From Thiotrichales bacterium (lineage in GTDB: Bacteria > Pseudomonadota > Gammaproteobacteria > Thiomicrospirales > Thiomicrospiraceae), in the NCBI GenBank assembly GCA_022759035.1, contig JAEMQD010000022.1:1-64000 (forward strand): a stretch of DNA of 64,000 nucleotides, read 5' to 3'. Shown here one piece after another: positions 38,447-46,564 of the stretch. Each line of letters starts with the position of its first letter. The first letter of the stretch is position 1. The notes under the pieces are model-generated. The model saw only the letters and a list, made by a program, of their open reading frames with translations, did no database searches and had not been told where the DNA came from. The position numbers and the translations under genes are program-made.

Positions 38447-38920
38447 ATGCAAATTCGCACCCCAGCTTTATTGCTTTTGGTTGCTTCTATTGGTTTGGCT
38501 GCATGTTCTGCTTCGGCACCTTCTGGTAGTATCTATAAGTCGGGTGAGGCGCTGAAGCCGCAAGAGGTTAAGTTGGCAAAACTGCTTTCAGTTCGTGTTG
38601 TGCAGATTGAAACTTCTTCCAACACGAATACGGGCGCAATTGCAGGTGGTGCAATTGGCGGTGTTGCAGGGTCACAAATGGGGTCGGGTAGGGGTTCTGA
38701 AGCGTTATTGGGCGGGCTAATTGGTGCTACTGTTGGCGCGATTGCAGGATCTGCAACTGAAAAGATGGCGAACAAATCGGATGCTTTGGAATTGACGGTT
38801 AAAATGGATGACACGGGGCAAATTATGTCAATTGTTCAAGCAAGTGATGAAACTTTCACTGCCGGTCAACAAGTGCGCGTGTTGATTCAAGGCGGCAAGT
38901 ATCGCGTTGCACCTTATTAA
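38447..38920 (+). CDS. Glycine-zipper 2TM outer membrane lipoprotein (SlyB/Pcp type)
   Basis: A 157-residue lipoprotein. Residues 1-19 are a signal peptide ending in the lipobox GLAAC with Cys20; Ser after Cys predicts the outer membrane. Residues about 65-105 are a glycine-zipper pair ([12 protein letters not shown] and [15 protein letters not shown]), followed by a beta-rich end ([25 protein letters not shown]). The family stabilises the outer membrane under stress in enterics; here the role is inferred. AAGGATACGAC lies just upstream of ATG 38447. A gene for an unknown protein begins 24 nt after the stop. Confidence 0.92.
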   Translation: MQIRTPALLLLVASIGLAACSASAPSGSIYKSGEALKPQEVKLAKLLSVRVVQIETSSNTNTGAIAGGAIGGVAGSQMGSGRGSEALLGGLIGATVGAIAGSATEKMANKSDALELTVKMDDTGQIMSIVQASDETFTAGQQVRVLIQGGKYRVAPY

Positions 38921-38944
38921 TTGATGACAAGAGAAGTTAATATC

Positions 38945-39265
38945 ATGCAAATCCAAAAAGATTGTGCGGATCAGCAAGTTGTTCAACGGCTAGATGCTGT
39001 TTTAGCTGAAGTAGGTGGTGGCTTGGCACCTTTTGATCCTTATTTACACTGGTCTCTGAATAAGCGTTGCTGCTTTTTTTCGATTGAGGCTGCGCAGGTT
39101 GTGCGAGAGTATGCAGGCGGCTTGACGGTTGTTTGTGTAGAGAACGTGTTTTATATAGCACGTCGTTTCATGAATACGCGGGGTTGGTTCTGGTCTTGCG
39201 TTGCGTTATTAAATGCACAAGCAGATGATCACATGCTCGTTACCATGATGGATGGCGCGGCCTAA
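38945..39265 (+). CDS. Unknown small protein downstream of the lipoprotein gene
   Basis: I do not recognise this 106-residue protein. It has no signal peptide. The C-terminal two thirds are rich in aromatic and Cys residues (NKRCCFFSIEAAQVV, VENVFYIARRF, TRGWFWSCVALL) and could be a small alpha/beta domain. ATG 38945 has GAGAAG 8 nt upstream; in-frame starts at 38921 and 38924 abut the preceding stop. It is probably transcribed with the lipoprotein gene. An 11-bp perfect hairpin follows the stop. Confidence 0.7.
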   Translation: MQIQKDCADQQVVQRLDAVLAEVGGGLAPFDPYLHWSLNKRCCFFSIEAAQVVREYAGGLTVVCVENVFYIARRFMNTRGWFWSCVALLNAQADDHMLVTMMDGAA

Positions 39266-39278
39266 TTAGCAGCAGCAC

Positions 39279-39308
39279 AGTAGATAAAAGCGATTTGTTT
39301 TATCTACT
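39279..39308. terminator. Hairpin between the unknown gene and cheY
   Basis: AGTAGATAAAA-8 nt-TTTTATCTACT is a perfect 11-bp stem between two convergent genes. It is AT-rich and lacks a clear T tract after the stem, so termination efficiency is uncertain. A second perfect repeat, GCGCGTTAT-TAG-ATAACGCGC (39320-39340), spans the cheY stop. Confidence 0.5.
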
Positions 39309-39327
39309 TATGCATCAGTGCGCGTTA

Positions 39328-39690
39328 TTAGATAACGCGCTGGATTGTTGCTAACAGCTTTTCTGGGCTAAAAGGCTTAACAATCCAACCTGTCGCTCCT
39401 GCTGCTTTACCTTTGCCTTTCATATCATCTGATGATTCTGTTGTTAAACAGATGATTGGTGTCATGCGGTAATTACCAAGTGCGCGTAGTTTTGTTGTTA
39501 ATTCAATGCCGCCCATGTTTGGCATGTTAATATCGGTCAGAACCAGATCAAATTGAGTGCCATTAGCTTTGCTCAATGCATCAACACCGTCTTCAGCTTC
39601 AGTAACATCATAGCCAGCGCTTTTTAACGTCATCGCTACCATTTGGCGCATAGATTTTGAATCGTCAACCGCTAAAATCTTTTTAGCCAT
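39328..39690 (-). CDS. cheY: CheY-type response regulator
   Basis: A 120-residue single receiver domain, phosphorylated by the CheA of the same operon. Acidic pocket Asp9-Asp10 (VDDSKS), phospho-acceptor Asp53 (LTDINMPNMGG), Thr in CLTTES and Lys in WIVKPF are all present, so it should be functional. No output domain, so it acts by protein binding: a flagellar switch or a type IV pilus motor. Its start overlaps the STAS gene by eight nucleotides, with AGGAGT inside that gene. It ends the cheA-cheW-STAS-cheY operon with two TAA codons. Confidence 0.96.
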   Translation of the reverse strand: MAKKILAVDDSKSMRQMVAMTLKSAGYDVTEAEDGVDALSKANGTQFDLVLTDINMPNMGGIELTTKLRALGNYRMTPIICLTTESSDDMKGKGKAAGATGWIVKPFSPEKLLATIQRVI

Positions 39691-39904
39691 TATTTACTCC
39701 TAAAAATAACAATTCGTTTTGAACATTGTCGGATAAGTCAGACAGTTCAATTTTTTCTTCTTTAAGTAAGCCTAAAATAATTTGTGCACCTGCCGTATCA
39801 ATTTTTTCAACGGACTTAATTTGTGCCTTGATATCTTCCAACGCGATGAATTGATCAAAGCGTTCTTTGTCATTCATGATACTTTTGTAGGTTAACTCTT
39901 CCAT
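39683..39904 (-). CDS. Compact STAS-domain protein of the chemosensory operon
   Basis: A 73-residue protein resembling the anti-sigma-antagonist STAS fold: IKSVEKIDTAGAQIILGLLKEE matches the strand and phosphorylation-site helix (Thr37 in IDTAG), and ELSDLSDNVQNELLFLGV the last strand and helix. It lacks the first strand pair of normal 100-residue domains, so it is shorter than usual. Small STAS proteins recur beside cheY/cheA in Beta- and Gammaproteobacteria; their role is not established. Position 8 nt after cheW and overlap with cheY suggest tight coupling. Confidence 0.8.
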   Translation of the reverse strand: MEELTYKSIMNDKERFDQFIALEDIKAQIKSVEKIDTAGAQIILGLLKEEKIELSDLSDNVQNELLFLGVNNG

Positions 39905-39911
39905 TGTGGCA

Positions 39912-40352
39912 TTACTCTCTAAAGAAGTCTATTTTATCAATATCCGTTAAAATTACCATGCGTTCATCAATAGAAACTAGGCCCTCAACAAAAACATTAC
40001 GTGCTTCATTGTCTTTTTTTGGTGCGGGTTGCATTTCTGCCATATTCGCGAACTCAGTATTTGAAACAGAATCTACAACGATGCCAACCACTTTGGTCTT
40101 GCCATTGTTTTCAACGCGCAAGACAATAATCACGCCAGCATCGTCATGGTAGTCGAAAAACATTTTTCTTAAATCAAAAATGGGCACAACCGAGCCGCGT
40201 AGGTTAATGACTCCTAGTGTCCAGTCTGGAGCGTTAGGAATGGGCGTGCATTTTTCTACATCTTTGATTTCTTGAATACGCAGAATATCAACGCCATAGA
40301 CTTCGTCATTGAGCATAAATGTAAGTAGTTGTTTATTATCTTCCATTGTCAT
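39912..40352 (-). CDS. cheW: Chemotaxis coupling protein CheW
   Basis: A 146-residue CheW domain that links chemoreceptors to the CheA kinase. FMLNDEVYGVDILRIQEI, NAPDWTLGVINLRGSVVPIFDLR and GIVVDSVSN are the typical strands. It starts 6 nt after the cheA stop at ATG 40350-40352; a second in-frame ATG six bases on is also possible. No receptor gene is adjacent. Confidence 0.95.
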   Translation of the reverse strand: MTMEDNKQLLTFMLNDEVYGVDILRIQEIKDVEKCTPIPNAPDWTLGVINLRGSVVPIFDLRKMFFDYHDDAGVIIVLRVENNGKTKVVGIVVDSVSNTEFANMAEMQPAPKKDNEARNVFVEGLVSIDERMVILTDIDKIDFFRE

Positions 40353-40357
40353 GCCTC

Positions 40358-42361
40358 TTATTCGATTTCGTGTGATAGTTCAGTTAAATCAAGAATCATC
40401 GCCACACGGCCATCTCCCATAATGGTAGCGCCAGAAATCCCATTTACTTTACGATAATTCGTATCTAATGATTTGATAACGACTTGTTGTTGGCTTTCTA
40501 AGCTATCGACGAAGACACCGAATCGTTTGTCACCATTTTCGACGACAACAAGCAACCCATCAGTAAGCTGTGTTTTACCTTGAGGGCGTGCAAAGAACTC
40601 ATTCAAGCGTACAATCGGAATGTAAACATCCCGCAGTCGGTAAAGGAATGTGCCTTTAACACTTTTAATGTTTTCTACAGAGGGAAGTACTGATTCGACA
40701 ATAGATGCGAGTGGGAAAATATAAGTCTCTTCCCCAACTTTAGCAAGTTGCCCATCTAGAATGGCGAGTGTGAGGGGTAAGCGAATGGTGAATACCGAGC
40801 CTTTGCCTTGCTCGGTTTGCACTTCAATTGTTCCGCCTAATTCACGAATGTTTCTACGAACCACGTCCATGCCCACGCCGCGTCCAGATATGTCTGTTAC
40901 GGCATCAGCAGTTGAAAAGCCAGCGTGGAAAATAAGATCGATATTTTCTTTTTCTGTAATCACCTGGTTTTCTGTCAAAATGCCTGCTTCAATTGCTTTT
41001 TGGCGTACTTTATCTAAGCGAATGCCAGCACCGTCGTCTTTGATCTGAATAACGATATTACCGCCAGCATGAAAAGCGGATAAGCGAACGGTTCCTTTGC
41101 GCGGTTTGCCACTGGCTTCGCGAACGTCTGGTTTTTCGATACCATGATCCACAGAGTTTCGGATAATATGTACGAGCGGGTCGGTCAGCTTTTCTAGTAC
41201 CGTTTTGTCAACTTCAGTATTCTCGCCTTCGAGAATAAGTTCAATATCTTTTTCTAGTTTTGCGCTAACATCATGCACAATACGCGGCATACGATTAAAG
41301 GCAAAGCTAATTGGCATCATACGAATGGACATGACCGATTCTTGCATGGCACGAGTATGCCGTTCAATGTCAATAAGCCCTTCTTTAAGCTCATCAGCCC
41401 ATGGTGCATTCATTTGATCTGCAAGTAAACCAAATCGAGATAACATAGACTGGGCAATTACTAATTCACCAACCATGTCGACCATTTGGTCGATTTTACT
41501 AATGGATACGCGAATAGAACTTTCTTGTTTTTCTACTACTGCAGTAGTAGGTGTTTTTGTCGCAGCGGTAGCGCTAGCTGTGCTCGCTGCTACTACTTGT
41601 TGCGTTGCTGCGCTAGTCGCAGTTGTTGATTGCTTGCTTGCTTCTGCTTGTATGGCGGCAATGCTGACATGGCAGCTGTCGTCATCAAGCCATTCAAAGA
41701 CTTCATTCACATCTTCTAGTGATACTTCGCCTTCAATAACGACATTGAAAGCAATTAAACAGTGTTCTACTTGTAATGGATTGCCAGCATTGAGGTGAGT
41801 GGTGATATGGGTTCTTGATGCACCTTCAATCCTGCTTAGCTCATGCAAGAGCTTGAGTAAATCAATGCCAGAAGAAAAGTAATCATCGCTTGGCGAAAGA
41901 TGGATTTGGTAGCCTGTTGTGACATCGGTTTCGGTTGTTGCATTTGAGGCTGCACTGTTATCATTTTGTGTTGCATTACCCAAAATGGCTTCTAGTTTTT
42001 CTTCCATTGCCTTAACTTGCGTCATGTCAATGCTGGCACCGTTTTGGTATGCATCTAAAATGACACGTAATACGTCAACAGATTGTAATAATGCTTCTCT
42101 ATTTTCCGTTGTGACATTGCGTTTTCCAGAACGCATTTCATCGAGTAACGTTTCTAAAATATGCGTAAGATGAATAAGCTCTGAAAAACCAAATGTTCCT
42201 GCACCGCCTTTCATCGAGTGTGCGGCGCGGAAAATGGTATTAACGACTTCAGTATCTGGTGTCCCTTCTGGCAGGGTAAGGAGATTTGACTCCATTGCGG
42301 CCAAGCCTTCGAAGCTTTCTTCTAAGTAGGTTTGGCGAAAAACCTGCATTAATTCATCCAT
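40358..42361 (-). CDS. cheA: Chemotaxis histidine kinase CheA
   Basis: A 667-residue sensor kinase. The P1 Hpt domain carries His48 in FRAAHSMKGGAGTFGF. After a linker a small domain (about 150-245) takes the place of the CheY-binding P2 region. P3 dimerisation helices begin at about SISKIDQMVDMVGELVIAQ (around 285); the P4 ATPase has the N box HIIRNSVDHGIE, G1 DDGAGI and G2 GRGVGMDVV; P5 (after about 530) is CheW-like. The linker at 250-285 is a low-complexity Ala/Thr/Ser stretch. It heads the operon cheA-cheW-STAS-cheY; cheB, cheR and receptors are not in the window, so adaptation genes lie elsewhere or are absent. Confidence 0.96.
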   Translation of the reverse strand: MDELMQVFRQTYLEESFEGLAAMESNLLTLPEGTPDTEVVNTIFRAAHSMKGGAGTFGFSELIHLTHILETLLDEMRSGKRNVTTENREALLQSVDVLRVILDAYQNGASIDMTQVKAMEEKLEAILGNATQNDNSAASNATTETDVTTGYQIHLSPSDDYFSSGIDLLKLLHELSRIEGASRTHITTHLNAGNPLQVEHCLIAFNVVIEGEVSLEDVNEVFEWLDDDSCHVSIAAIQAEASKQSTTATSAATQQVVAASTASATAATKTPTTAVVEKQESSIRVSISKIDQMVDMVGELVIAQSMLSRFGLLADQMNAPWADELKEGLIDIERHTRAMQESVMSIRMMPISFAFNRMPRIVHDVSAKLEKDIELILEGENTEVDKTVLEKLTDPLVHIIRNSVDHGIEKPDVREASGKPRKGTVRLSAFHAGGNIVIQIKDDGAGIRLDKVRQKAIEAGILTENQVITEKENIDLIFHAGFSTADAVTDISGRGVGMDVVRRNIRELGGTIEVQTEQGKGSVFTIRLPLTLAILDGQLAKVGEETYIFPLASIVESVLPSVENIKSVKGTFLYRLRDVYIPIVRLNEFFARPQGKTQLTDGLLVVVENGDKRFGVFVDSLESQQQVVIKSLDTNYRKVNGISGATIMGDGRVAMILDLTELSHEIE

Positions 42362-42557
42362 TCAAGGTCTCTCCAATTGCTTGGTTAAGCACGTTTTAGT
42401 GGTATTTGCTTAATGTTGTTGTGTGTTACGGTTTAGATGTTTTGTAGCAGTTTCAATTATAACGTTTTCTTAAGTTAAAAACAGATATTCGCTATGAATT
42501 ATGCGCAATTCGGCGTTTTCATTCTGCTTAAAAAGTATTCCTCTTTCTGTTATCGGT

Positions 42558-43271
42558 TTAGTTGAGATTTTCTGAAGCAAAATCCTCAGGGTGCGTTAGG
42601 GCGCCATCTACTAAGTGATAACGATTTTGACAGCGTGCGGCGAGTTTGGTGTCGTGCGTTACAATTAAAAAGGTAATGCCTTGCGTTTCGTTAATTTGCT
42701 TCATGAGTTTAAAGATATCGTCAGCGGCGTGGGTGTCCAAGTTGCCAGTCGGTTCGTCTGCTAAAATTAATGGTGGTTTGAGCATGAGTGCGCGAGCGAT
42801 GGCAATGCGTTGTTGCATGCCGCCTGAGAGTTCGCTGGGCTTTTTATGCCAAGCATCAGCCAAACCGACAGCAGACAATAACGATTTGGCGTGTGTCGTT
42901 GCTGCTTGTTTGTCTGAATATTGATGAATAATGGCAGGCATCATGACGTTTTCTAATGCGTTGAAGGCGGGTAGTAAGTGATGAAATTGGAAAACAAAGC
43001 CAATGTTTTGTCCACGTAGCTTGGTTAGTTCTGCATCAGTTATATTTTGCGTGTCGTGCTGATTGATGCGTAATGTGCCACTTGTGGGTGATTCGAGTAA
43101 ACCAATTAGGTTTAATAGGGTCGATTTTCCTGACCCTGAAGGGCCTGTTAGGGCGTTAAAACTACCTGAAGATAAGGTCATATTAATGCCGTGTAATACT
43201 TCTGTTTCGACACTTGTACCAATAGCGTAGGATTTGCGAATATCGATTAATTCTAAAATTGGCGTCGACAT
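42558..43271 (-). CDS. ABC transporter ATPase (MacB/LolD type)
   Basis: A 237-residue ATPase. Walker A GPSGSGKSTLLNLIG, Q-loop VFQFHHLLP, signature LSGGMQQRIAIARAL, Walker B LILADEPTGNLD and H-loop VTHD are intact. The LLPAFNALENVMMP segment is typical of the LolD/MacB/FtsE group, which energises type VII (mechanotransmission) permeases. From ATG 43271 it is one base after the permease stop, with AGGAGT in the permease end. Together with the upstream permease and adaptor it forms a MacAB-like split exporter; a lipoprotein-release role is an alternative. Confidence 0.92.
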   Translation of the reverse strand: MSTPILELIDIRKSYAIGTSVETEVLHGINMTLSSGSFNALTGPSGSGKSTLLNLIGLLESPTSGTLRINQHDTQNITDAELTKLRGQNIGFVFQFHHLLPAFNALENVMMPAIIHQYSDKQAATTHAKSLLSAVGLADAWHKKPSELSGGMQQRIAIARALMLKPPLILADEPTGNLDTHAADDIFKLMKQINETQGITFLIVTHDTKLAARCQNRYHLVDGALTHPEDFASENLN

Positions 43272-43272
43272 T

Positions 43273-44502
43273 TTAACTCCTAATCGCCTGAACAGGATCC
43301 ATTCTTGCGGCGCGTCTTGCTGGAACAAGCGCTGCCAGTATGCCAACGATCATGGCGACAATACTTGCCATAATGGCAAGTTTGGGGTCAAGTTGAGCGG
43401 TAAAAAGCATGCTGCCATCGGGGGATTTATAAATGAGCGAAAAAAGTGTCAGTAACCCAAAAGAAAGGCTGATACCCAGCGTTGAACCTAATGTGCCAAA
43501 AATGGCACCTTGTAACAGGAAAATGCGCAAGACCTGTGCTCTTTTTGCTCCCATTGCGCGTAAGATGCCGATTTCTTTTTGTTTTTGCACTACTGAGACA
43601 ACCAGTACGCTAGCAATGCCAAGTGCCACGATAATGACGACGAAAACACGAATGAGATTATTGGTAACGGTTTGATTAGATAGTGCATTGAGTAGGCCAG
43701 AATTGCTTTCCATCCATGATTCAATATCCAGTCCTGTTTGTGCTTTAAGTCGTTGTGCAAGCTGTTTTGCTTGAAAGAGTTGCACTACGGCCAAGTCTAT
43801 ATTGGAAACGCCACCAGGGATATTTAGTAGCGTTTGCGCTAGACGTAAGTTGCTAAATACCCATCTTTTATTTAAGTCTTTATTGTTAATGTCAAATAAA
43901 CCAACAATAGTGAGGTTTTGTTGTTGATTGTCTTCTGTAGTCACTTGGATGCGATCACCAATGGTTACCCCTAAGTCTTTGGCTAAATCGGTGCCGATAA
44001 CGGTTTGATCGCCAGTAATATCAAATCGACCTTTCACCATGTAACGGTACATGTTAACAATTTTGGTATATTCAGTAGGCATAATGCCGAGTAGCGCGAC
44101 AGATTTGCTGGCTAAGTTGTGGCGTACAAAGACAGGCCCAGTCGCAACAGGGGAAACGGCTTTAATTCCTGGTGTGTTACGTGCTAATTGCACGATATTT
44201 TCCCACTGATCTATGCTGCGTAAGCGTTGCCCCCTGGGTTGGATAAGTGCCGAGGTGATGAGTGTGTTTTGTTGCCGAATGGTTGTTTCTTCAGTGGGTT
44301 TAATAACAATGTGTGCTTGTGATGAGAGCACACGATCGATGATCGTGCCTTGCAACTGGTTAATGAGTTGCGTCAGAAAAATGATGATGGCCACGCCGCC
44401 AGTAACACCAGCTAAAATTAACCATGATTGCATTTTACCTTCTTTTAGAAAGCGGATTGCAAGTAGCCATTCAAAAGAAAGAGGCATAATGTAACCGTCC
44501 AT
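43273..44502 (-). CDS. ABC transporter permease (MacB/FtsX-like)
   Basis: A 409-residue membrane protein with the four-helix architecture of the MacB-FtsX-LolCE superfamily: one helix near the N-terminus (about 25-48), a large periplasmic domain (about 50-280), and three helices at the C-terminus (about 285-310, 330-360, 375-398), ending VPARRAARMDPVQAIRS, the family's C-terminal signature. It has no ATPase domain; that is the next gene, one base downstream. A start at 44487 (MPLSFEW) is also possible. The adaptor gene 42 nt upstream makes an export pump likely rather than LolCDE. Confidence 0.9.
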   Translation of the reverse strand: MDGYIMPLSFEWLLAIRFLKEGKMQSWLILAGVTGGVAIIIFLTQLINQLQGTIIDRVLSSQAHIVIKPTEETTIRQQNTLITSALIQPRGQRLRSIDQWENIVQLARNTPGIKAVSPVATGPVFVRHNLASKSVALLGIMPTEYTKIVNMYRYMVKGRFDITGDQTVIGTDLAKDLGVTIGDRIQVTTEDNQQQNLTIVGLFDINNKDLNKRWVFSNLRLAQTLLNIPGGVSNIDLAVVQLFQAKQLAQRLKAQTGLDIESWMESNSGLLNALSNQTVTNNLIRVFVVIIVALGIASVLVVSVVQKQKEIGILRAMGAKRAQVLRIFLLQGAIFGTLGSTLGISLSFGLLTLFSLIYKSPDGSMLFTAQLDPKLAIMASIVAMIVGILAALVPARRAARMDPVQAIRS

Positions 44503-44543
44503 GCTTCATTAGGTTAGTGTCTCTGTTATGACGAGCAATATGC

Positions 44544-45734
44544 TTACTCGCTACGCAGTTGTCCTTTGACATGTTGATTTAGCTTTACATCTGTTTGCGT
44601 GACAACAAGATCGCCAGCATTAAGGCCAGAAAGTATCTGTGTGTTGCCAACACCTTTAATGCCAAGTGTGACGGGTTGCTTTGTTGTTGTATTGTCTCGT
44701 ATGGCGATTACCCAGGGTGTTGTTGTATCCGCATCATGAATCGCATCACTCGCTAAAATGAGTGTATTGTCGGCGTGTCCTGCAATCATTTCGACGCTGA
44801 CGGTCATGTCGGGGCGTAAAAAGGCGGGAGGGTTGTCGACAACGAGGCGAACATTAACAGTTGCTCGGTTAGGGTCAATACTGGGATAGATAAGCGCAAT
44901 GTGTGCTTGGAAGGGTTGTTGCGGATAAGCGTCGGCAATGACGGTTGCTGTTTGGTTGGGTGATAGAAAACGCATGCTTTTTTCATCAATCGGAATTTCA
45001 ATACGCGTTTCACCCTGTGCAGCTAAAGTGATTAATGTTTTTCCAGGTTGCACCGTTGAACCAATTTCCACTGCTCTGCTAATCACTCGGCCATCATAGG
45101 GTGCGCGAATGATGAGTTGATCTGCTTTTGCTTGTGCAATAGCGAGTGCAGCTTTGGCTTCTTCTTGTCGTGTTAGAATGAGTTGCGTGGTTACCCCATT
45201 GGTTTGCGTTGCTTTAAATTGGTGTAACGCTGTTTCAAATGCTTTTTGGCTGATGTCTAAATTCTTTTTTGCTTGCTCTAGGTTGGCATAGGCGGTTAAC
45301 TTTTTTTGCACAAGCGTTAGGTTGCGGGCATACTCTGACTTTGCCAAGGTTAAGTTCGCTTGAGCTTGCGCTACGGTACTTTCTGCAACGGGGCGCGTCA
45401 CTTGTTGAAGTTCTGTTTGCCGTTGTGTCGCTTCTTGTAAGTTAAAAATGGCTTGTTTTAAGCTGGCATTGATGCTGGGTTCGAAAAGCGTTACTAAAGG
45501 TTGGTTTTTAACGACTTCGTCGCCTTCTAATGCATGAATGTTGGCGACTGTTGCGGTAATCACGCTACCGAGTTCTATTTTAGCAAAAGGCGCAATGCGC
45601 CCTGTGGCTACAATTGTTTGCGTGATATTTTCTTGCTTGACTTGAACTGCTTCAACGCTATTCGGTTGAAGCTTTAAAGTTGCGATAAGCACTAAGATGC
45701 CCATCGCAAGCGCTATCCAAGTCTTTTTTTTCAT
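44544..45734 (-). CDS. Periplasmic adaptor of an ABC efflux pump (MacA-like)
   Basis: A 396-residue membrane fusion protein. An N-terminal anchor (about 5-24) is followed by the split lipoyl/barrel-sandwich domain (VVATGRIAPFAKIELGS and YDGRVISRAVEIGSTVQPG), a long alpha-helical hairpin (about 95-190), then beta-barrel and membrane-proximal domains (IDEKSMRFL, LRPDMTVSVEM, SGLNAGDLVV). It would bridge the permease to an outer membrane channel such as TolC, not encoded here. It starts 13 nt after bamD, in the same direction, so an operon bamD-adaptor-permease-ATPase is likely. Confidence 0.92.
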   Translation of the reverse strand: MKKKTWIALAMGILVLIATLKLQPNSVEAVQVKQENITQTIVATGRIAPFAKIELGSVITATVANIHALEGDEVVKNQPLVTLFEPSINASLKQAIFNLQEATQRQTELQQVTRPVAESTVAQAQANLTLAKSEYARNLTLVQKKLTAYANLEQAKKNLDISQKAFETALHQFKATQTNGVTTQLILTRQEEAKAALAIAQAKADQLIIRAPYDGRVISRAVEIGSTVQPGKTLITLAAQGETRIEIPIDEKSMRFLSPNQTATVIADAYPQQPFQAHIALIYPSIDPNRATVNVRLVVDNPPAFLRPDMTVSVEMIAGHADNTLILASDAIHDADTTTPWVIAIRDNTTTKQPVTLGIKGVGNTQILSGLNAGDLVVTQTDVKLNQHVKGQLRSE

Positions 45735-45747
45735 AATCGCTTTCGTA

Positions 45748-46488
45748 TTATAGCTCTGGTATTTTATTGAGTTTCATGACTTCTTTTACTTCATTGGCAG
45801 AAGTGGCGAGGTTTAATTCATCGTAAGATTTTGCCATGATTTGTAATGCACGTTGACTACTGGGTGTTTGTGGGTAGTTTTCTAGTACATATTGCGCTCG
45901 TTTTGAAGCTGCTAGCCATGCTTTTCGTTCAAAATAAAATTCGGCAACCTGTATTTCATGACGCGCTAAACCGTTGCGAAGCCTTACCAAACGAAGCTTG
46001 GCTTCGCTTGCATATTCACTATTAGGAAAGCGCTGAATGAGGTTGATATAGTCTTGATAAGCTTGACGAAGTGGCTCGCTGTCCCGTCGTGCTGGGTCGG
46101 AAATATAGTTATCTAAAAAGCTACGGGTAGTGCTCTCGCGTGCTAGTGCTTTTAAGTACATGGCGTAGGCTAGGCGTTCATGTCTTGGATACATGCGAAT
46201 GAATTCTTCTAATTCACGTACAGCGGACTGAGGCTCGTTATTGCGGTAGTAAGCATAAGCAAGTTCAAGTGAGGCTTGCTCTGACCATGCACCATAGGGA
46301 TAAACGGAGCGTAGCTTCTCAAATTCTTTAATGGCGAGATCCCAAGAGCTATCATTTAATGCATCATGACCGCGCTGAAAATAGGTTTCAACGCTACGAA
46401 TGGGTTCTTCTTCTTTAGAAAAAAGCGAGCAAGCACTCATTAGTTGAGTCGTAACAATGATGAGGGCGAGAGTATATAATTTAGTCAT
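45748..46488 (-). CDS. bamD: Outer membrane assembly lipoprotein BamD
   Basis: Essential subunit of the BAM complex that folds beta-barrel proteins into the outer membrane. The 246-residue protein has a lipoprotein signal with Cys20 (LMSAC), then TPR-like repeats: YFQRGHDALNDSSWDLAIKEF, SLELAYAYYRNNEPQSAV, RFPNSEYASEAKLRL, AEFYFERKAWLAASKRA. It is divergent from rluD (76-nt gap), the standard arrangement, and is followed by a MacAB-like export operon, which is less usual. Confidence 0.96.
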   Translation of the reverse strand: MTKLYTLALIIVTTQLMSACSLFSKEEEPIRSVETYFQRGHDALNDSSWDLAIKEFEKLRSVYPYGAWSEQASLELAYAYYRNNEPQSAVRELEEFIRMYPRHERLAYAMYLKALARESTTRSFLDNYISDPARRDSEPLRQAYQDYINLIQRFPNSEYASEAKLRLVRLRNGLARHEIQVAEFYFERKAWLAASKRAQYVLENYPQTPSSQRALQIMAKSYDELNLATSANEVKEVMKLNKIPEL

Positions 46489-46564
46489 GCAATACCTTGG
46501 TGCTGGACAGATGATATCAAAGAGAGGATCATTCTAGCGCATAAATGTTAATGAAGGCAAAAAG

